The notes under the pieces were generated by a model. The model was not told where the DNA came from, ran no database searches, and saw nothing but the letters and a program-made list of their open reading frames with translations. From Monodelphis domestica (taxonomy: Eukaryota > Chordata > Mammalia > Didelphimorphia > Didelphidae): 64,000 nucleotides of DNA. A program made the translations under genes and the position numbers. Of this stretch, positions 46,545 through 57,949 are shown piece after piece; positions within the stretch are counted from its first letter, which is position 1, and each line of letters opens with the position of its first letter. The stretch spans positions 180,862,697-180,926,696 of the forward strand of contig NC_077228.1 in the NCBI RefSeq assembly GCF_027887165.1, given 5' to 3'.

Positions 46545-46680
46545 GACACTCCTGACATTGAACATTGTCACTGACTGTCCCCATATCTGAAATAATTTTC
46601 TTGCTCCTGTCTGTCTCTTGGTTACCCTGAATTTCTTCAAACTCCAACTAAAAACTTCCCTTTCTGCAAGCAGTTTAAAA
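46545..46680 (+). repeat. LINE2 3' fragment
   Basis: ACCCTGAATTTCTTCAAAC, CAACTAAAAACTTCCC and TTCTGCAAGCAG match the LINE2 ORF2 end. Confidence 0.55.
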
Positions 46681-46839
46681 CTGTTAACACTTGGATGAGT
46701 TCAGTAGCAGGCTGACGTTGGGTGCTCTACAAGTGATTGTGGTCAGATCTCAGGCCCCATTTGTACCTGCTCTATATGCTTGCTCATTTAGAATTCCCCC
46801 TCCACAGAGAGCAGCTTATATGTTTATACCTTAGTTTAG

Positions 46840-47250
46840 CTTTGGTTTACTAATTTAATGGCGGAGGGTCCAGGGTTTAGGGTATGAGAGAATGTTCTTA
46901 CAGATAGATCATACAAAGCATCCTCATATTCTGTTCTTGCTACCAATCCAATGCATGGAACGTATCTGTGGGGTTGGTATTCTGGACACAAAGAGACTTT
47001 TCAATGATGGTGAACCCATGATGAAACATCTTATCTACCTCCATATAGACAGATAATGTCCGGGGAGGGCAGAGTGAGGATTATTTATTAACATGGCCAA
47101 CATGGGAATTTGTTTTTCTTGATATAAATGTAATAAGTTTTATTTTTCTTGTTTTTTCAAGGAAGTGTGTGTGGGAGGGGTGAGGGGGGTAGAGGAAGAG
47201 AATGTAAAGCTGAAAATAAAGTGGAATTTTACAAATTTAATTAAAAAGAA
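46840..47250 (+). repeat. Old L1 3'UTR
   Basis: GAGGATTATTTATTAACATGG, GGGAGGGGTGAGGGGGGTAG and AAGCTGAAAATAAAGTGG before an A-rich end. Confidence 0.5.
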
Positions 47251-47328
47251 GCTTCAGCTTCAGATTGTCTCTAAGATCAAATCAAATCAGAACCTTATTT
47301 AGTATTTCAAGGCCTAAAATAAAAAAAG

Positions 47329-47514
47329 CAACCCTTACCACTTTAAATCAATATTGTATACTGGTTCAAAGGCAAAAGAACAGTAAGTGTTGGGCAATGG
47401 GGATTAAGTAACTTGTCCAGTCACACAGCTAGAAGTGTCTTGGGTCATATTTGAATCCAAGACCTTCTTTCTCTAGGTCTGGCTCTTATTCCACTGAGCT
47501 ACCCAATGGCCCCT
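47329..47514 (-). repeat. tRNA-derived marsupial SINE, diverged
   Basis: ACCCTTACCACTTTAAATC, GTCCAGTCACACAGCTAG and CCACTGAGCTACCCAATGGC retain the block order. Confidence 0.8.
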
Positions 47515-48288
47515 GGGAGTAAGTCTTAATTTTGCATACCTGGCCCAGATCTGCACCAAGACACCAATAATTACCCTGCCATTTTCTATAGCTTCCTCTT
47601 TCTTGACTCCAGCCAGATTCTTCTTGGAGTATTGATCCCCAGCACAGGTCAGCAGAACAGTGAAATAACAATATTGAGGTGCTGTACCACTAACCTAGGG
47701 TACAGGTTTGTCCTTTATCACTAAGTACATCATTTCCTTTGGCCTAACAGGCAGGATTTAGAAAGTTGGAAATGACTATTATTATTCTAGTTGCCACCTA
47801 CCTCTGTGGGTTCTATAGACCAGTTTCACATACATTGGAGATGAATGGCTCCAGGAAGAAAGGAAAAGTCAGTGAGGAGGAAGTGAACTGTTGAAACAAA
47901 GAGATGTTGAAGTGAATTACAAAGGGAAAGTAAAAGGCTAGGTGTAGAGAAAGAAAACTAATTTTTTAAATAGATGAATGGTTTCCTAACTGGTTTACAG
48001 GATTGGAAGAAGAAAAAAATTAAATTAAAAAAAATGACAAATTTTGTTGGATTTAGAAAGCAAAAAGTTTAACTTAGAGGACCCTGGGACAAGCTGCTGA
48101 GATGAAAATAAAACCATTTTTTTTGTAAGTAAAAAACAAAGCAAAACTTAAGAGCAAATAAAATTCCTACTTTTGGGGTGAGGAAAGTTATGAGAATGTA
48201 CTAACATAGCAAAAGGCAGCAATTTCAAGCAATCCTGCATGCAAGGAAAGAGTCAGGAAAAAAAAAATAGCCTACTCTTATGACACCA

Positions 48289-48371
48289 TATAAAAGACGA
48301 GGAGCCACTCAGCATGTGTTCTCTTCCTCTCACCCTGCCCAAAAGCAGAGAAGAACGATCATCAATGGCAG
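48289..48371 (+). promoter_or_regulatory. Candidate TATA promoter and short first exon of unit A
   Basis: TATAAAAG at 48289-48296 would place a start near 48,318. ATGGCAG followed by GTAGCA (donor-like) at 48365-48377 could end a short first exon. The corresponding box in unit C is TATATAAG at 56092-56099. No transcript evidence is available, so this is inference. Confidence 0.35.
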
Positions 48372-48523
48372 GTAGCAGCTGCTGGAAAGCAGCACCACAA
48401 GCCAGCTTCACGCTCAGAAGAGAACACTACAGCTCCTCCTCGTGGTTACCTCCGTGCTACACTTTCAGCCACAATCCTCTAGTAACAAACTATAGAAATG
48501 ATCCCTGAAAGTATAGTCTTGGC

Positions 48524-48718
48524 CAGAAGCTCCAACATGGCCCCAGCACTACCAAGACCACACCCCTCACACTCATGGTCACTTGGACACACAACATTGC
48601 CTCCACACAAAGGACACCCAGTACCCAGGCACTCCCCAACACAGCTCCAACAAGCCCTCCGACACAGAAACAGAGACTCTGCCAGCCTCATGGCCACAAC
48701 TGGAAGACCCCTGCCTGA
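48524..48718 (+). other. Thr/Ser/Pro-rich open segment conserved in units A-D (candidate mucin-like exon)
   Basis: After an acceptor-like CTTGGCCAG the frame reads KLQHGPSTTKTTPLTLMVTW, THNIASTQRTPSTQALPN and TAPTSPPTQ before a stop. Unit C keeps it; B and D shift frame near the end. The composition suits an O-glycosylated stalk, but the other frames are open too, so coding is unproven. Confidence 0.3.
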
Positions 48719-48942
48719 GCCCTTCAAGCCACCCTGGTCCAAATTAACATACTCCCTCCCTCCAGCCAGCCACCTTGATCAACTAACTGATAACTTCAAA
48801 CACACACCCACACCTTTATCTAGCACTTCCTAAGAATCCACTCTACTGAGAAGTACAGTCTAAGACCACCACAATCAACTAATCAATCAATCAACATTTA
48901 TTAAGTGCCTACTGTGTATCAGGCACTCTCTAGAACCTAGGT

Positions 48943-48945
<3 letters not shown>

Positions 48946-48976
<31 letters not shown>
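48946..48976 (+). repeat. (CA)n microsatellite in unit A
   Basis: Fifteen CA units; shorter tracts are at the same place in B (52,470-52,487) and C (56,780-56,803). Confidence 0.95.
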
Positions 48977-48978
<2 letters not shown>

Positions 48979-51125
48979 CTCCCCTCCCCACAGAGAAACT
49001 TCCCTTCTACCAGAGGAAAATGGAATGTCCTGGAACCCTGAGCATTCAGTGCTCAATGTGGACAAAGGAGGGATGGGATCACTCCCAATTGTGGATGGAC
49101 CCTCCACTCAGGCTGAGCCATTGTGGGAGCCTGGGGTATCAAAAGACTGGACCAAATTAAGAGGGAGAGCCTTCCAGGAGAGAGGAGGGCTCATGTGCAA
49201 AGGGCAGGGGGAGATGCAGGGAAGGGCAGGGAGTTTGTCTTGGGTGGAGTTTGGAGAGCATGAGGGGGAGCCATGTGTAACGAGGGCTGGGCAGGGAGGC
49301 CAAGATTGTTTCTGTTGTTCCAGACATGCCAAGGAGTGCAGGTTGTAGTGGATGCTGACCTTAGCTGAGAACTCCTGAATCTTCTTGAGTCAAGCAGCAA
49401 GAAGCAGTTGGACCTGGGAGCTAGCTGGGCCTGAGGTGAGAGGAAGGCAGGGGCTTTTGCTTCCACTGGGCAGCTGTCCACATTGGGGCATCAATAGGGG
49501 AGATAGACTACCCAGAAGACTAACCCAATGGTCCTGCTCTAAGTGGCAACAAGCAGTTCCCAGGAGGAGGAAGAGGATATAGGAAAGAGGAGGGTTTAGG
49601 AAGATGACCCAGAAGTCATTTCCCCCCTAACACCATGGCAAAGCCCTGAGGAATTATTCTGTTCCTGCCATTGTCTCTTCTAGCCAGAGATGAGGTAGTT
49701 CAGCCATCATCTACTGTCCTTTACCTCTCCATCTGACTTCACTTGAGTTTTCATTTAGAGGGTTTAATGGCTCTCCCTCCCCCCATATTTCCACTGTGGT
49801 CTCTAATTCTGAGAAATCTGGGCAAATTTCTTTTAAGATATCATGAAATAGAGTACCTAGGCTTTTTTTGTGTGTGTGGTCATGGTATTGAGATGCTTCT
49901 ATTTCTTCCCCTTGATCCATTTCCCAAGGTGATTACTTTTGCTTTAAGATACCTTAAATCTGCTTGGATTCAGCCTTCTGACAGTTTTAATATTCTTGTT
50001 TGCTCATAAAATCACCAGTTCCTATTTGGTCCATTCTAGTAGATCCCACACTTATGGGGAGGGGAGGATGTCAGTAAACTGGTCCTGCCTTTTTCCTGGC
50101 TGTCAAGAGGGGTGGTGAGTGAGCTGGTCATCTTCTCTCCCCCTTGCAGGATCTTGTCTGTTGAGGGGAGGGAGCTTCTTGGTCTCAGTGAAGCAAAGCT
50201 GTTTATCTTCACTTACCTGGATGCAGCCAGTGGCCCCAAATCGATGTCTATGGCAGCAGACTCCTCCTCCTGCCCTTGCCCAACACCCCTCCTATTTTTA
50301 ATCCCAGCATCCAGAGATTATTTGTTCAAGACAACACACCATTTCCTTCATCTCCTTGAGATGAAATTGGGGAGGCATTGCCTCAAACTCTAATTTCCGG
50401 AAAGCTATCATGCCATACCCTAACTGGGAGAGATAAACAAAGGCCACATGCTCTGCTTTTATATCAACATGCAAAGAAAGATGAGGAGCCACTCAGCATG
50501 CGTTCTCTTCCTCTCACCCTGCCCAAAAGCAGAGAAGAACGATCATCAATGGCAGGTAGCAGCTGCTGGAAAGCAGCACCACAAGCCAGCTTCACGCTCA
50601 GAAGAGAACACTACAGCTCCTCCTCGTGGTTACCTCCGTGCTACACTTTCAGCCACAATTCTCTAGTAACATACTATAGAAATGATCCCTGAAAGTATAG
50701 TCTTGGCCAGAAACTCCAACATGGCCCCAGCACTACCAAGACCACACCCCTCACACTCATGGTCACTTGGACACACAACATTGCCTCCACACAAAGGACG
50801 CCCAGCACCCAGGCACTCCCCAACACAGCTCCAACAAGCCCCCGACACAGAAACAGAGACTCTGCCAGCCTCATGGCCACAACTGGAAGACCCCTGCCTG
50901 AGCCCTTCAAGCCACCCTGGTCCAAATTAACATACTCCCTCCCTCCCTCCAGCCAGCCACCTTGATCAACTAACTGATAACTTCAAAAACACACCCACAC
51001 CTTTATCTAGCACTTCCTAAGAATCCACTCTACTGAGAAGTATAGTCTAAGACCACCACAATCAACTAATAATCAATCAATCAACATTTATTAAGTGCCT
51101 ATTGTGTATCAGGCACTCTCTAGAA

Positions 51126-52407
51126 CCGTGGTTCTCAACCTTTCTAATGCCGTAACCTCGCAATACAATTCCTCATGTTGCAGTGACCCCAAACCAAAAA
51201 ATTATTTTGGTGGCTACTTCAAAACTGTAATTTTGCATGACAGCTAGGGAAAGTAATGAATGCTGGAGGGGATGTGGCAAAGTAGGGACATTAATTCATT
51301 GCTGGTGGAGTTGTGAATTGATCCAACCAATCTGGAGGGCAATTTGGAACTATGTCCAAAGGGCGATAAAAGACTGTCTGCCCTTTGATCCAGCTATTGC
51401 ACTGCTGGGTTTGTACCTCAAAGAGATAATAAGGAAAAAGACTTGTACAAGAATATTCATAGCTGCACTCTTTGTGGTGGCCAAAAATTGGGAAAAGTGG
51501 GGATGCCCATCAATTGGGAAATGGCTGAACAAATTGTGGTATATGTTGGTGATGGAATACTATTGTGCTAAAAGGAATAATAAAGTGGAGGAATTCCATG
51601 GAGTCTGGAACAACCTCCAGGAAGTGATGCAGAGCGAAAGGAGCAGAACCAGGAAAACATTGTACACAGAGACTGATACACTGTGGTACAATCGAAGGTA
51701 ATGGACTTCTCCATTAGTGTCAATGCAATGTCCCTGAACAATCTGCAGGCATCTAAAAAACACTATCCACAAGCAGAGGATAAACTGTGGGAGTAAAAAC
51801 ACCGATGAAAAGCAACTGCTTGACTACAGGGGTTGAGGGGATATGACTGAGGAGAGACTCTGAATGAACACTCTAATGCAAATTCCAACAACAGGGAAAT
51901 GGGTTCGAGTCAAGAACACATGTGATAACCAGTGAAATCGTGCATCGGCTATGGGAGAGGGAAAGGTGGAGGGAGGGGGGGCGGGGAGGAAAGGAAAATG
52001 ATCTTTGTTTCCAGTGAATAATGTTTGGAAATGACCAAATAAAATAATGTTTAAAATAAAAAAAAAGAATGACAAATTAAGAGAAACTGTATTTAATATA
52101 GCTGAAGGTCTTCTTGAAATTTTTCAGTAATAGGGAAAAATCATATGGCCAATTTCTAGATGTCAGAGCAGAAAATGAAGTTGAATTTGAATACCTTTTC
52201 TCTGTAAGAGAAAACTGAACCTAAGAAGTCATTTTTCTATCCTTCTGTACCTTGAGGGGGAAAAACCCTACAAAACAATAAAATATGAATTTTTACTAAA
52301 AAAAAACAAAAAAACTGTAATTTTGCTACAGTTATGGTTCGGAATGTAAATACCTGATATGCATTATGTATTCTCATTGCTACAAATTGAGAGGTTGAGA
52401 ACCGCTG
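51126..52407 (+). mobile_element. hAT (Charlie/URR1-like) element interrupted by L1
   Basis: Ends CCGTGGTTCTCAACCT and AGGTTGAGAACCGCTG are inverted repeats. CTCTAGAA at 51118-51125 and 52408-52415 is a perfect 8-base target duplication. Internal words TTCCTCATGTTGCAGTGACCCC and AATGTAAATACCTGATATGC fit the widespread hAT family I know from rodents and marsupials. Units A and C have CTCTAGAACCTAGG (CTCCAGAAC in C) with no insertion. Confidence 0.93.
51237..52310 (+). mobile_element. 5'-truncated young L1 with probable 3' transduction
   Basis: A 16-base target duplication AAAACTGTAATTTTGC (51221-51236 and 52311-52326) fixes the ends. The L1 part holds the last 154 codons of ORF2 ([19 protein letters not shown] ... 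DTLWYNRR, stop 51701) and the 3'UTR to an A-run at about 52,058-52,066. A further 235 bases of non-L1 sequence then lead to a second AATAAA at 52277 and a second A-tail. Confidence 0.9.
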
Positions 52408-53282
52408 CTCTAGAACCTAGGTGGACACACAGTCCAAAACCACCACCACCACCACCCCTCACAGATAGACAGACACACACACACACCCCTCCCCTCCCCA
52501 CAGAGAAACTTCCCTTCTACCAGAGGAAAATGGAATGTCCTGGAACCCTGAGCATTCAGTGCTCAATGTGGACAAAGGAGGGATGGGATCACTCCCAATT
52601 GTGGATGGACCCTCCACTCAGGCTGAGCCATTGTGGGAGCCTGGGGTATCAAAAGACTGGACCAAATTAAGAGGGAGAGCCTTCCAGGAGAGAGGAGGGC
52701 TCATGTGCAAAGGGCAGGGGGAGATGCAGGGAAGGGCAGGGAGTTTGTCTTGGGTGGAGTTTGGAGAGCATGAGGGGGAGCCATGTGTAACGAGGGCTGG
52801 GCAGGGAGGCCAAGATTGTTTCTGTTGTTCCAGACATGCCAAGGAGTGCAGGTTGTAGTGGATGCTGACCTTAGCTGAGAACTCCTGGATCTTCTTGAGT
52901 CAAGCAGCAAGAAGCAGTTGGACCTGGGAGCTAGCTGGGGCTGAGGTGAGAGGAAGGCAGGGGCTCTTGCTTCCACTGGGCAGCTGTCCACATTGGGGCA
53001 TCCATCAATAGGGGAGATAGACTACCCAGAAGACTAACCCAATGGTCCTGCTCTGAGTGGCAACAAGTAGTTCCCAGGAGGAGGAAGAGGATATAGGAAA
53101 GAGGAGGGTTTAGGAAGATGACCCAGAAGTCATTTCCCCCTAACATGAGGCAAAGGTTCGAGGAGGAGCTGGAGTGTGTGGTTAGGATGGGAGGAGTAAG
53201 AGTTTAGGGAGAGGGGACAGTATGTATGGGGGAGATACCACATGGTGGTCTAGCTAACCTGGAACTTCCTTTTTCCCTTCCA

Positions 53283-53462
53283 GCCAGAGGTAAGGCAGTC
53301 CAGCCATCCTCTACCACCCTATGGGGTCTGGTCAGTGAAGAAAAGCCCCTCAATACTCTCACAGATGCAGCCACTGCTCCCATTACCTTGCCCAGCCCCT
53401 CCTGGCCCTGGCCCCAAACTTCTCTGTCCCTCTCAGAAACCACCCAACAGGAAGACTACATA
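53283..53462 (+). other. Exon-like open segment unique to unit B
   Basis: Bounded by a pyrimidine-rich acceptor TTTTTCCCTTCCAG and a donor-like GTATGA. It reads RGKAVQPSSTTLWGLVSEEK, PLNTLTDAATAPITLPSPSW and PWPQTSLSLSETTQQEDYI. Ser/Thr/Pro-rich with no cysteine. I recognise no family. It may be an old exon of a glycoprotein gene or chance. Confidence 0.35.
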
Positions 53463-54543
53463 GGTATGATTTTTGCCTCTTGTTCCCCAGGTCTGACCTT
53501 GGAAGTGAATTACTGGGAAGAAATTAATATGTTTGAGGTATCCATTGCCTTTGCTCAATCTTTTTCTCTTTATTCCAACTAATTTTCCCCTTTCTTTAAA
53601 GAACATTATTCTTTATAGGCAATGACTCAACGGGGAGGGAAATGGAAGGGATACAGAAAGGATTTTTGGTAATGTAAAAGAACAAACCCCAGAGAGCAGC
53701 TACTTTTATTTGAGAAAAGAAATTAAAAGATGGAAATGACTTCAATTTCACTTTGGATATGACTGGTCTCTACTCTAACCCTAACCTCCACCACCAATGC
53801 CAACCCTACTGTTCTTTTAGAATGACTTCTTTTCTTGCTCCTTTTCCCTCTTTCTTCCCTCCCCCCACCTCCCTGTATCTCTTCTCCTCTCCATCTCCAT
53901 GTTCCTTCACTTCGAGAGTTTCATTTAGAGATTTTAGTGGATTTTTACCCCTGCTTATAATACTTTGGTCTCTGATTCTAAGAGATCTGGACAAACCACT
54001 TTTAAGATGACATGGGGTATCTAGGAAATTTTTGTGGTCATGGTGCTCAAGACAGTCTAAATGATTCTTAAATTTCTTCTCCTTGACCTATTTCCCAAGA
54101 TGATTACTTTGGCTTTGAGATACCTTAAGTTTGCTTTGACATTTTTCAGCCTTTTGGCTTTGTTTTGCCATTTCTCATTGGCTCATAAAATCATCAGTTT
54201 CTATTTGGCCCATTCAATGGATCCCACACTTAGGGGGCAATATATGCTCACCTGCTGGGTGCCCACCAGGTGGTGGTCAAGGTAAAATGGTCCTCCCATT
54301 CTGCCTGGCTGCCAGAAGTTTTGTGGGTGGGTGGGTGGTTCAGTCAGTCAGTCATCCTCTATCCCCCTGCAGGATCTCTTCTGTTCAGGGAGGGAGTTTT
54401 CTGGCTTCAGTGAGGCAGAGCTGCTTATCACTTTCCTGGGTGCAGCTACTAGCCCCAACCCCAGGCCCAGCTCCTTCTTATATGCCTTTGCTGTACTCTC
54501 CATCACCCCATCCGAACTTTAGCATATTCGGGTACTCATGTTG

Positions 54544-54592
54544 CCTCCCACCCCCCTAACCCCCCCCACCCCCCCCACCCCCCCCCACCTGA
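54544..54592 (+). repeat. C-rich run with quadruplex potential on the - strand
   Basis: Repeated runs of five to nine C separated by A or TAA, such as ACCCCCCCCACC. Confidence 0.9.
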
Positions 54593-54609
54593 TGTTGGAG
54601 ATGGGAACC

Positions 54610-54780
54610 ACTGCTTGTTATTCAGTGCCGTCCAACTTTTCATAAACCCATTTGGGGTTTTCTTGGGCAAAATGCTGAAGTGATTTGTTGTTTCCTCCTC
54701 ATTTTAGAGATGAGGAAACTGGGGCCAGTGAGGCTAAGTGAATTGGCCAAGGTCACCTAACTAGCATCTGAGGCCATATT
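54610..54780. repeat. SINE with RTE/BovB-like part
   Basis: CCCATTTGGGGTTTTCTTGG, TTTAGAGATGAGGAAACTGG and GGCCAAGGTCACCTAACTAG parallel the copy at 35.0 kb. Confidence 0.65.
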
Positions 54781-54784
54781 CATA

Positions 54785-54985
54785 TATTAAATTTTTTTTT
54801 AATTTTGTTTTTGACTTTTACCTGTAATAAATCTCCACATAAGTTTTCTAAAGTTATATGATCTAAAGTATTTCCTTCCCTCTTCCCTCCCTGAGCTGGC
54901 AGGCAATTGGATCTGGCTCATACATGTATTATCACAGAAAGCATATTTTCATATTGCTCATTTTTGCAAGACAATAATCATTTGA
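54785..54985 (-). repeat. Antisense L1 3' fragment
   Basis: GCAATTGGATCTGGCTCATAC, TGTATTATCACAGAAAGC and TTCATATTGCTCATTTTTGC match the antisense tail of old L1 copies. Confidence 0.5.
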
Positions 54986-56012
54986 AGCTCCTTAGGTGAG
55001 GGTGAGGGCGTACTCCGTCTAGATGTGAGGATCCAGTTGAATAATGGAGATGAGATGCTATGTGCTCAGTCCCATATGCATAGGTGTCACAGAGTTCTGC
55101 CATAGCACGGAGGCTCATTTATTATATGTTAGTGATTACATACTTCTTTGACACACAGTCAATTTTCTTCATATGTGTTTCCATGGAACTTAACAACAGA
55201 TGTGTAGCCTAAGGAGATAATCAAGAAACATGGTTGCTATAATGAATGACATAAACAGGGTGATCTAGAGAACAGTTCTTCCTGACCTAAGGAAAATCAT
55301 TGTTACTTTTGGTCAGCTTTTAGGATCAATCACAATTACTTAGGAGATGAATAACAAAACATTTCATAGCTAGCTAGGTACAAGGTTAGAAGGTAATTTG
55401 AGACAGGCCAGGTTTGGGGTTTTCCTCAGTTTACGAGTTCTATTGTTCTTGTGTTACTTTAAAGCACCTGGCAATATTGCCTGGCTTTTGTCTGCAGTGG
55501 AGTGTGTCTTGCAGGTGACTGATGTTCTTGGTTTGCAATGGGAATGAATGTAACTCTGTGGAGAGGGAAAGGGGGGTGGGGTTGGGGTAATGGGTAGTGA
55601 TCTTTAGGTTTTAATTCTGTGAATGTAATCTTTTAGGGTTATAACCTAGGGGGGAATAAAGTGGGATATAGATTTATTCTATGAGTGTTTGCTCTTGTCA
55701 TTTCTTTTGTCTGAGAGAACAATAATCATCCTTTAGTGAGGGAAGCTAGAGAGAGAGAAGTGGAGGGGGGGAGGAAGAATCAGTGGGAGCCTCATTTTCT
55801 GGGGGCTGCCTTGCAGCTTCCATTTCCCAAACTGTGACTTTGTCAGGCAGTGAGGGTATCATGGCCTCCAGCAAAACCCAAATAAAGAAAATGACAAAAT
55901 CCTATTCTGTGATCTACCTTCTGATTACCCCCCCAGTTCTTTCTCTCCAGAAAAGAGGCACATAGCACTCTGTTCTCAACCCTTCAGGCAGAACTGCCCT
56001 AGGGGTACACAA
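54986..56012. other. Spacer between units B and C: unassigned
   Basis: About 1 kb with no recognised repeat or exon. A 60-codon frame at 55,783-55,965 (MGASFSGGCLAASISQTVTL start) has no family match. Confidence 0.35.
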
Positions 56013-57860
56013 TTCCAAGCAATTTTGCATACAGGAAAATGGAATGAAAGAATCTGAAGGAAAAGAAAAAACAAACCTACTCTTATGACACTATATAAGG
56101 TGAGGAGAGCAGCCACTCAGCATGTGTTCTCTTCCTCTCACCCTGCCCAAAAGCAGAGAAGAACGATCATCAATGGCAGGTAGCAGCTGCTGGAAAGCAG
56201 CACCACAAGCCAGCTTCACGCTCAGAAGAGAACACTACAGCTCCTCCTCATGGTTACCTCCGTGCTACACTTTCAGCCACAATTCTCTAGTAACATACTA
56301 TAGAAATGATCCCTGAAAGTATAGTCTTGGCCAGAAGCTCCAACATGGCCCCAGCACTACCAAGACCACACCCCTCACACTCATGGTCACTTGGACACAC
56401 AACATTGCCTCCACACAAAGGACGCCCAGCACCCAGGCACTCCCCAACACAGCTCCAACAAGCCCTCCGACACAGAAACAGAGACTCTGCCAGCCTCATG
56501 GCCACAACTGGAAGACCCCTGCCTGAGCCCTTCAAGCCACCCTGGTCCAAATTAACATACTCCCTCCCTCCCTCCAGCCAGCCACCTTGATCAACTAACT
56601 GATAACTTCAAACACACACCCACACCTTTATCTAGCACTTCCTAAGAATCCACTCTACTGAGAAGTACAGTCTAAGACCACCACAATCAACTAATAATCA
56701 ATCAATCAACATTTATTAAGTGCCTACTGTGTATCAGGCACTCTCCAGAACCTAGGTGGACACACAGTCCAAAACCACTAACACACACACACACACACAC
56801 ACCTCTCCCCTCCCCACAGAGAAACTTCCCTTCTACCAGAGGAAAATGGAATGTCCTGGAACCCTGAGCATTCAGTGCTCAATGTGGACAAAGGAGGGAT
56901 GGGATCACTCCCAATTGTGGATGGACCCTCCACTCGGGCTGAGCCATTGTGGGAGCCTGGGGTATCAAAAGACTGGACCAAATTAAGAGGGAGAGCCTTC
57001 CAGGAGAGAGGAGGGCTCATGTGCAAAGGGCAGGGGGAGATGCAGGGAAGGGCAGGGAGTTTGTCTTGGGTGGAGTTTGGAGAGCATGAGGGGGAGCCAT
57101 GTGTAACGAGGGCTGGGAAGGGAGGCCAAGATTGTTTCTGTTGTTCCAGACATGCCAAGGAGTGCAGGTTGTAGTGGATGCTGACCTTAGCTGAGAACTC
57201 CTGAATCTTCTTGAGTCAAGCAGCAAGAAGCAGTTGGACCTGGGAGCTGGGGCTGAGGTGAGAGGAAGGCAGGGGCTCTTGCTTCCACTGGGCAGCTGTC
57301 CACATTGGGGCATCCATCAATAGGGGAGATAGACTACCCAGAAGACTAACCCAATGGTCCTGCTCTAAGTGGCAACAAGCAGTTCCCAGGAGGAGGAAGA
57401 GGATATAGGAAAGAGGAGGGTTTAGGGAGATGACCCAGAAGTCATTTCCCCCCAACACCATGGCAAAGCCCTGAGGAATTATTCTGTTCCTGCCATTGTC
57501 TCTTCTAGCCAGAGATGAGGTAGTTCAGCCATCATCTACTGTCCTTTACCTCTCCATCTGACGTCACTTGAGTTTTCATTTAGAGGGTTTAATGGCTCTC
57601 CCTCCCCCCATATTTCCACTGTGGTCTCTAATTCTGAGAAATCTGGGCAAATTTCTTTTAAGATATCATGAAATAGAGTACCTAGGCTTTTTTTTTTTGT
57701 GGTCATGGTATTGAGATGCTTCTATTTCTTCCCCCTTGATTGATATTCCAAGGCGAGTTCTCAACTGTTCAATCTCACTAACGACATGCCATTTCATTCA
57801 TCTCCTCCTTAAAGAATGGCTAACAAGAATAAAAAGGAAGATGCTTAAGGCCACATTTAA
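56013..57860 (+). repeat. Segmental-duplication unit C
   Basis: Starts CCAAGCAATTTTGCATAC, homologous to CAAGCAATCCTGCATGC in A, with a TATA-like box at 56092-56099. It follows A to about 57,740 and then a diverged junction resembling the A/B junction (CCATTTCATTCATCTCC). Confidence 0.85.
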
Positions 57861-57949
57861 ATGTTAGTTTAGGAACTACATCCTGATATCTTTTTTAAGA
57901 GGAAAAAATGAAACTACTTTTCCAATAGAAAGACATATAACCTCCTTTT

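Larger units (their letters stand above)
48225..50445 (+). repeat. Segmental-duplication unit A
   Basis: First of four related units. Order: TATA-like box (48289-48296), short conserved leader with ATGs, a Thr/Ser/Pro-rich frame near 48,525-48,715, an old ATTTATTAAGTGCCTAC repeat fragment, a CA tract, a G-rich segment 49,000-49,620, then a tail to about 50,440. It is near-identical to unit C up to about 49,917. It lacks a stretch of about 0.55 kb that unit B has at 53.3-53.9 kb. No match to a mobile-element family was recognised. Confidence 0.85.
50478..54530 (+). repeat. Segmental-duplication unit B, with a hAT and an L1 inserted
   Basis: From CACTCAGCATGCG onward it matches A and C closely until about 53,140, apart from the hAT/L1 insertion at 51126-52407. 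From 53,150 to 54,530 it aligns with A's tail only as an older homologue, and keeps the extra exon-like segment at 53,283-53,462. The TATA-containing leader of A and C is missing. Confidence 0.85.

Noticed and set aside
48479-48742. Cys-rich antisense open frame in units A-D (VGECLG-G-PLCGGNVVCPSD), looking like a small disulfide-rich peptide.
   Set aside because: It has no signal peptide, lies opposite the candidate transcription direction, and a cysteine varies between units (C/R). It is better explained as the shadow of the Thr/Ser/Pro-rich strand.
49021-49348. 107-135 codon frames near-identical in units A, B and C.
   Set aside because: Conservation reflects recent duplication, not selection; the opposite strand and other frames are equally open, and no domain or splice context is evident.
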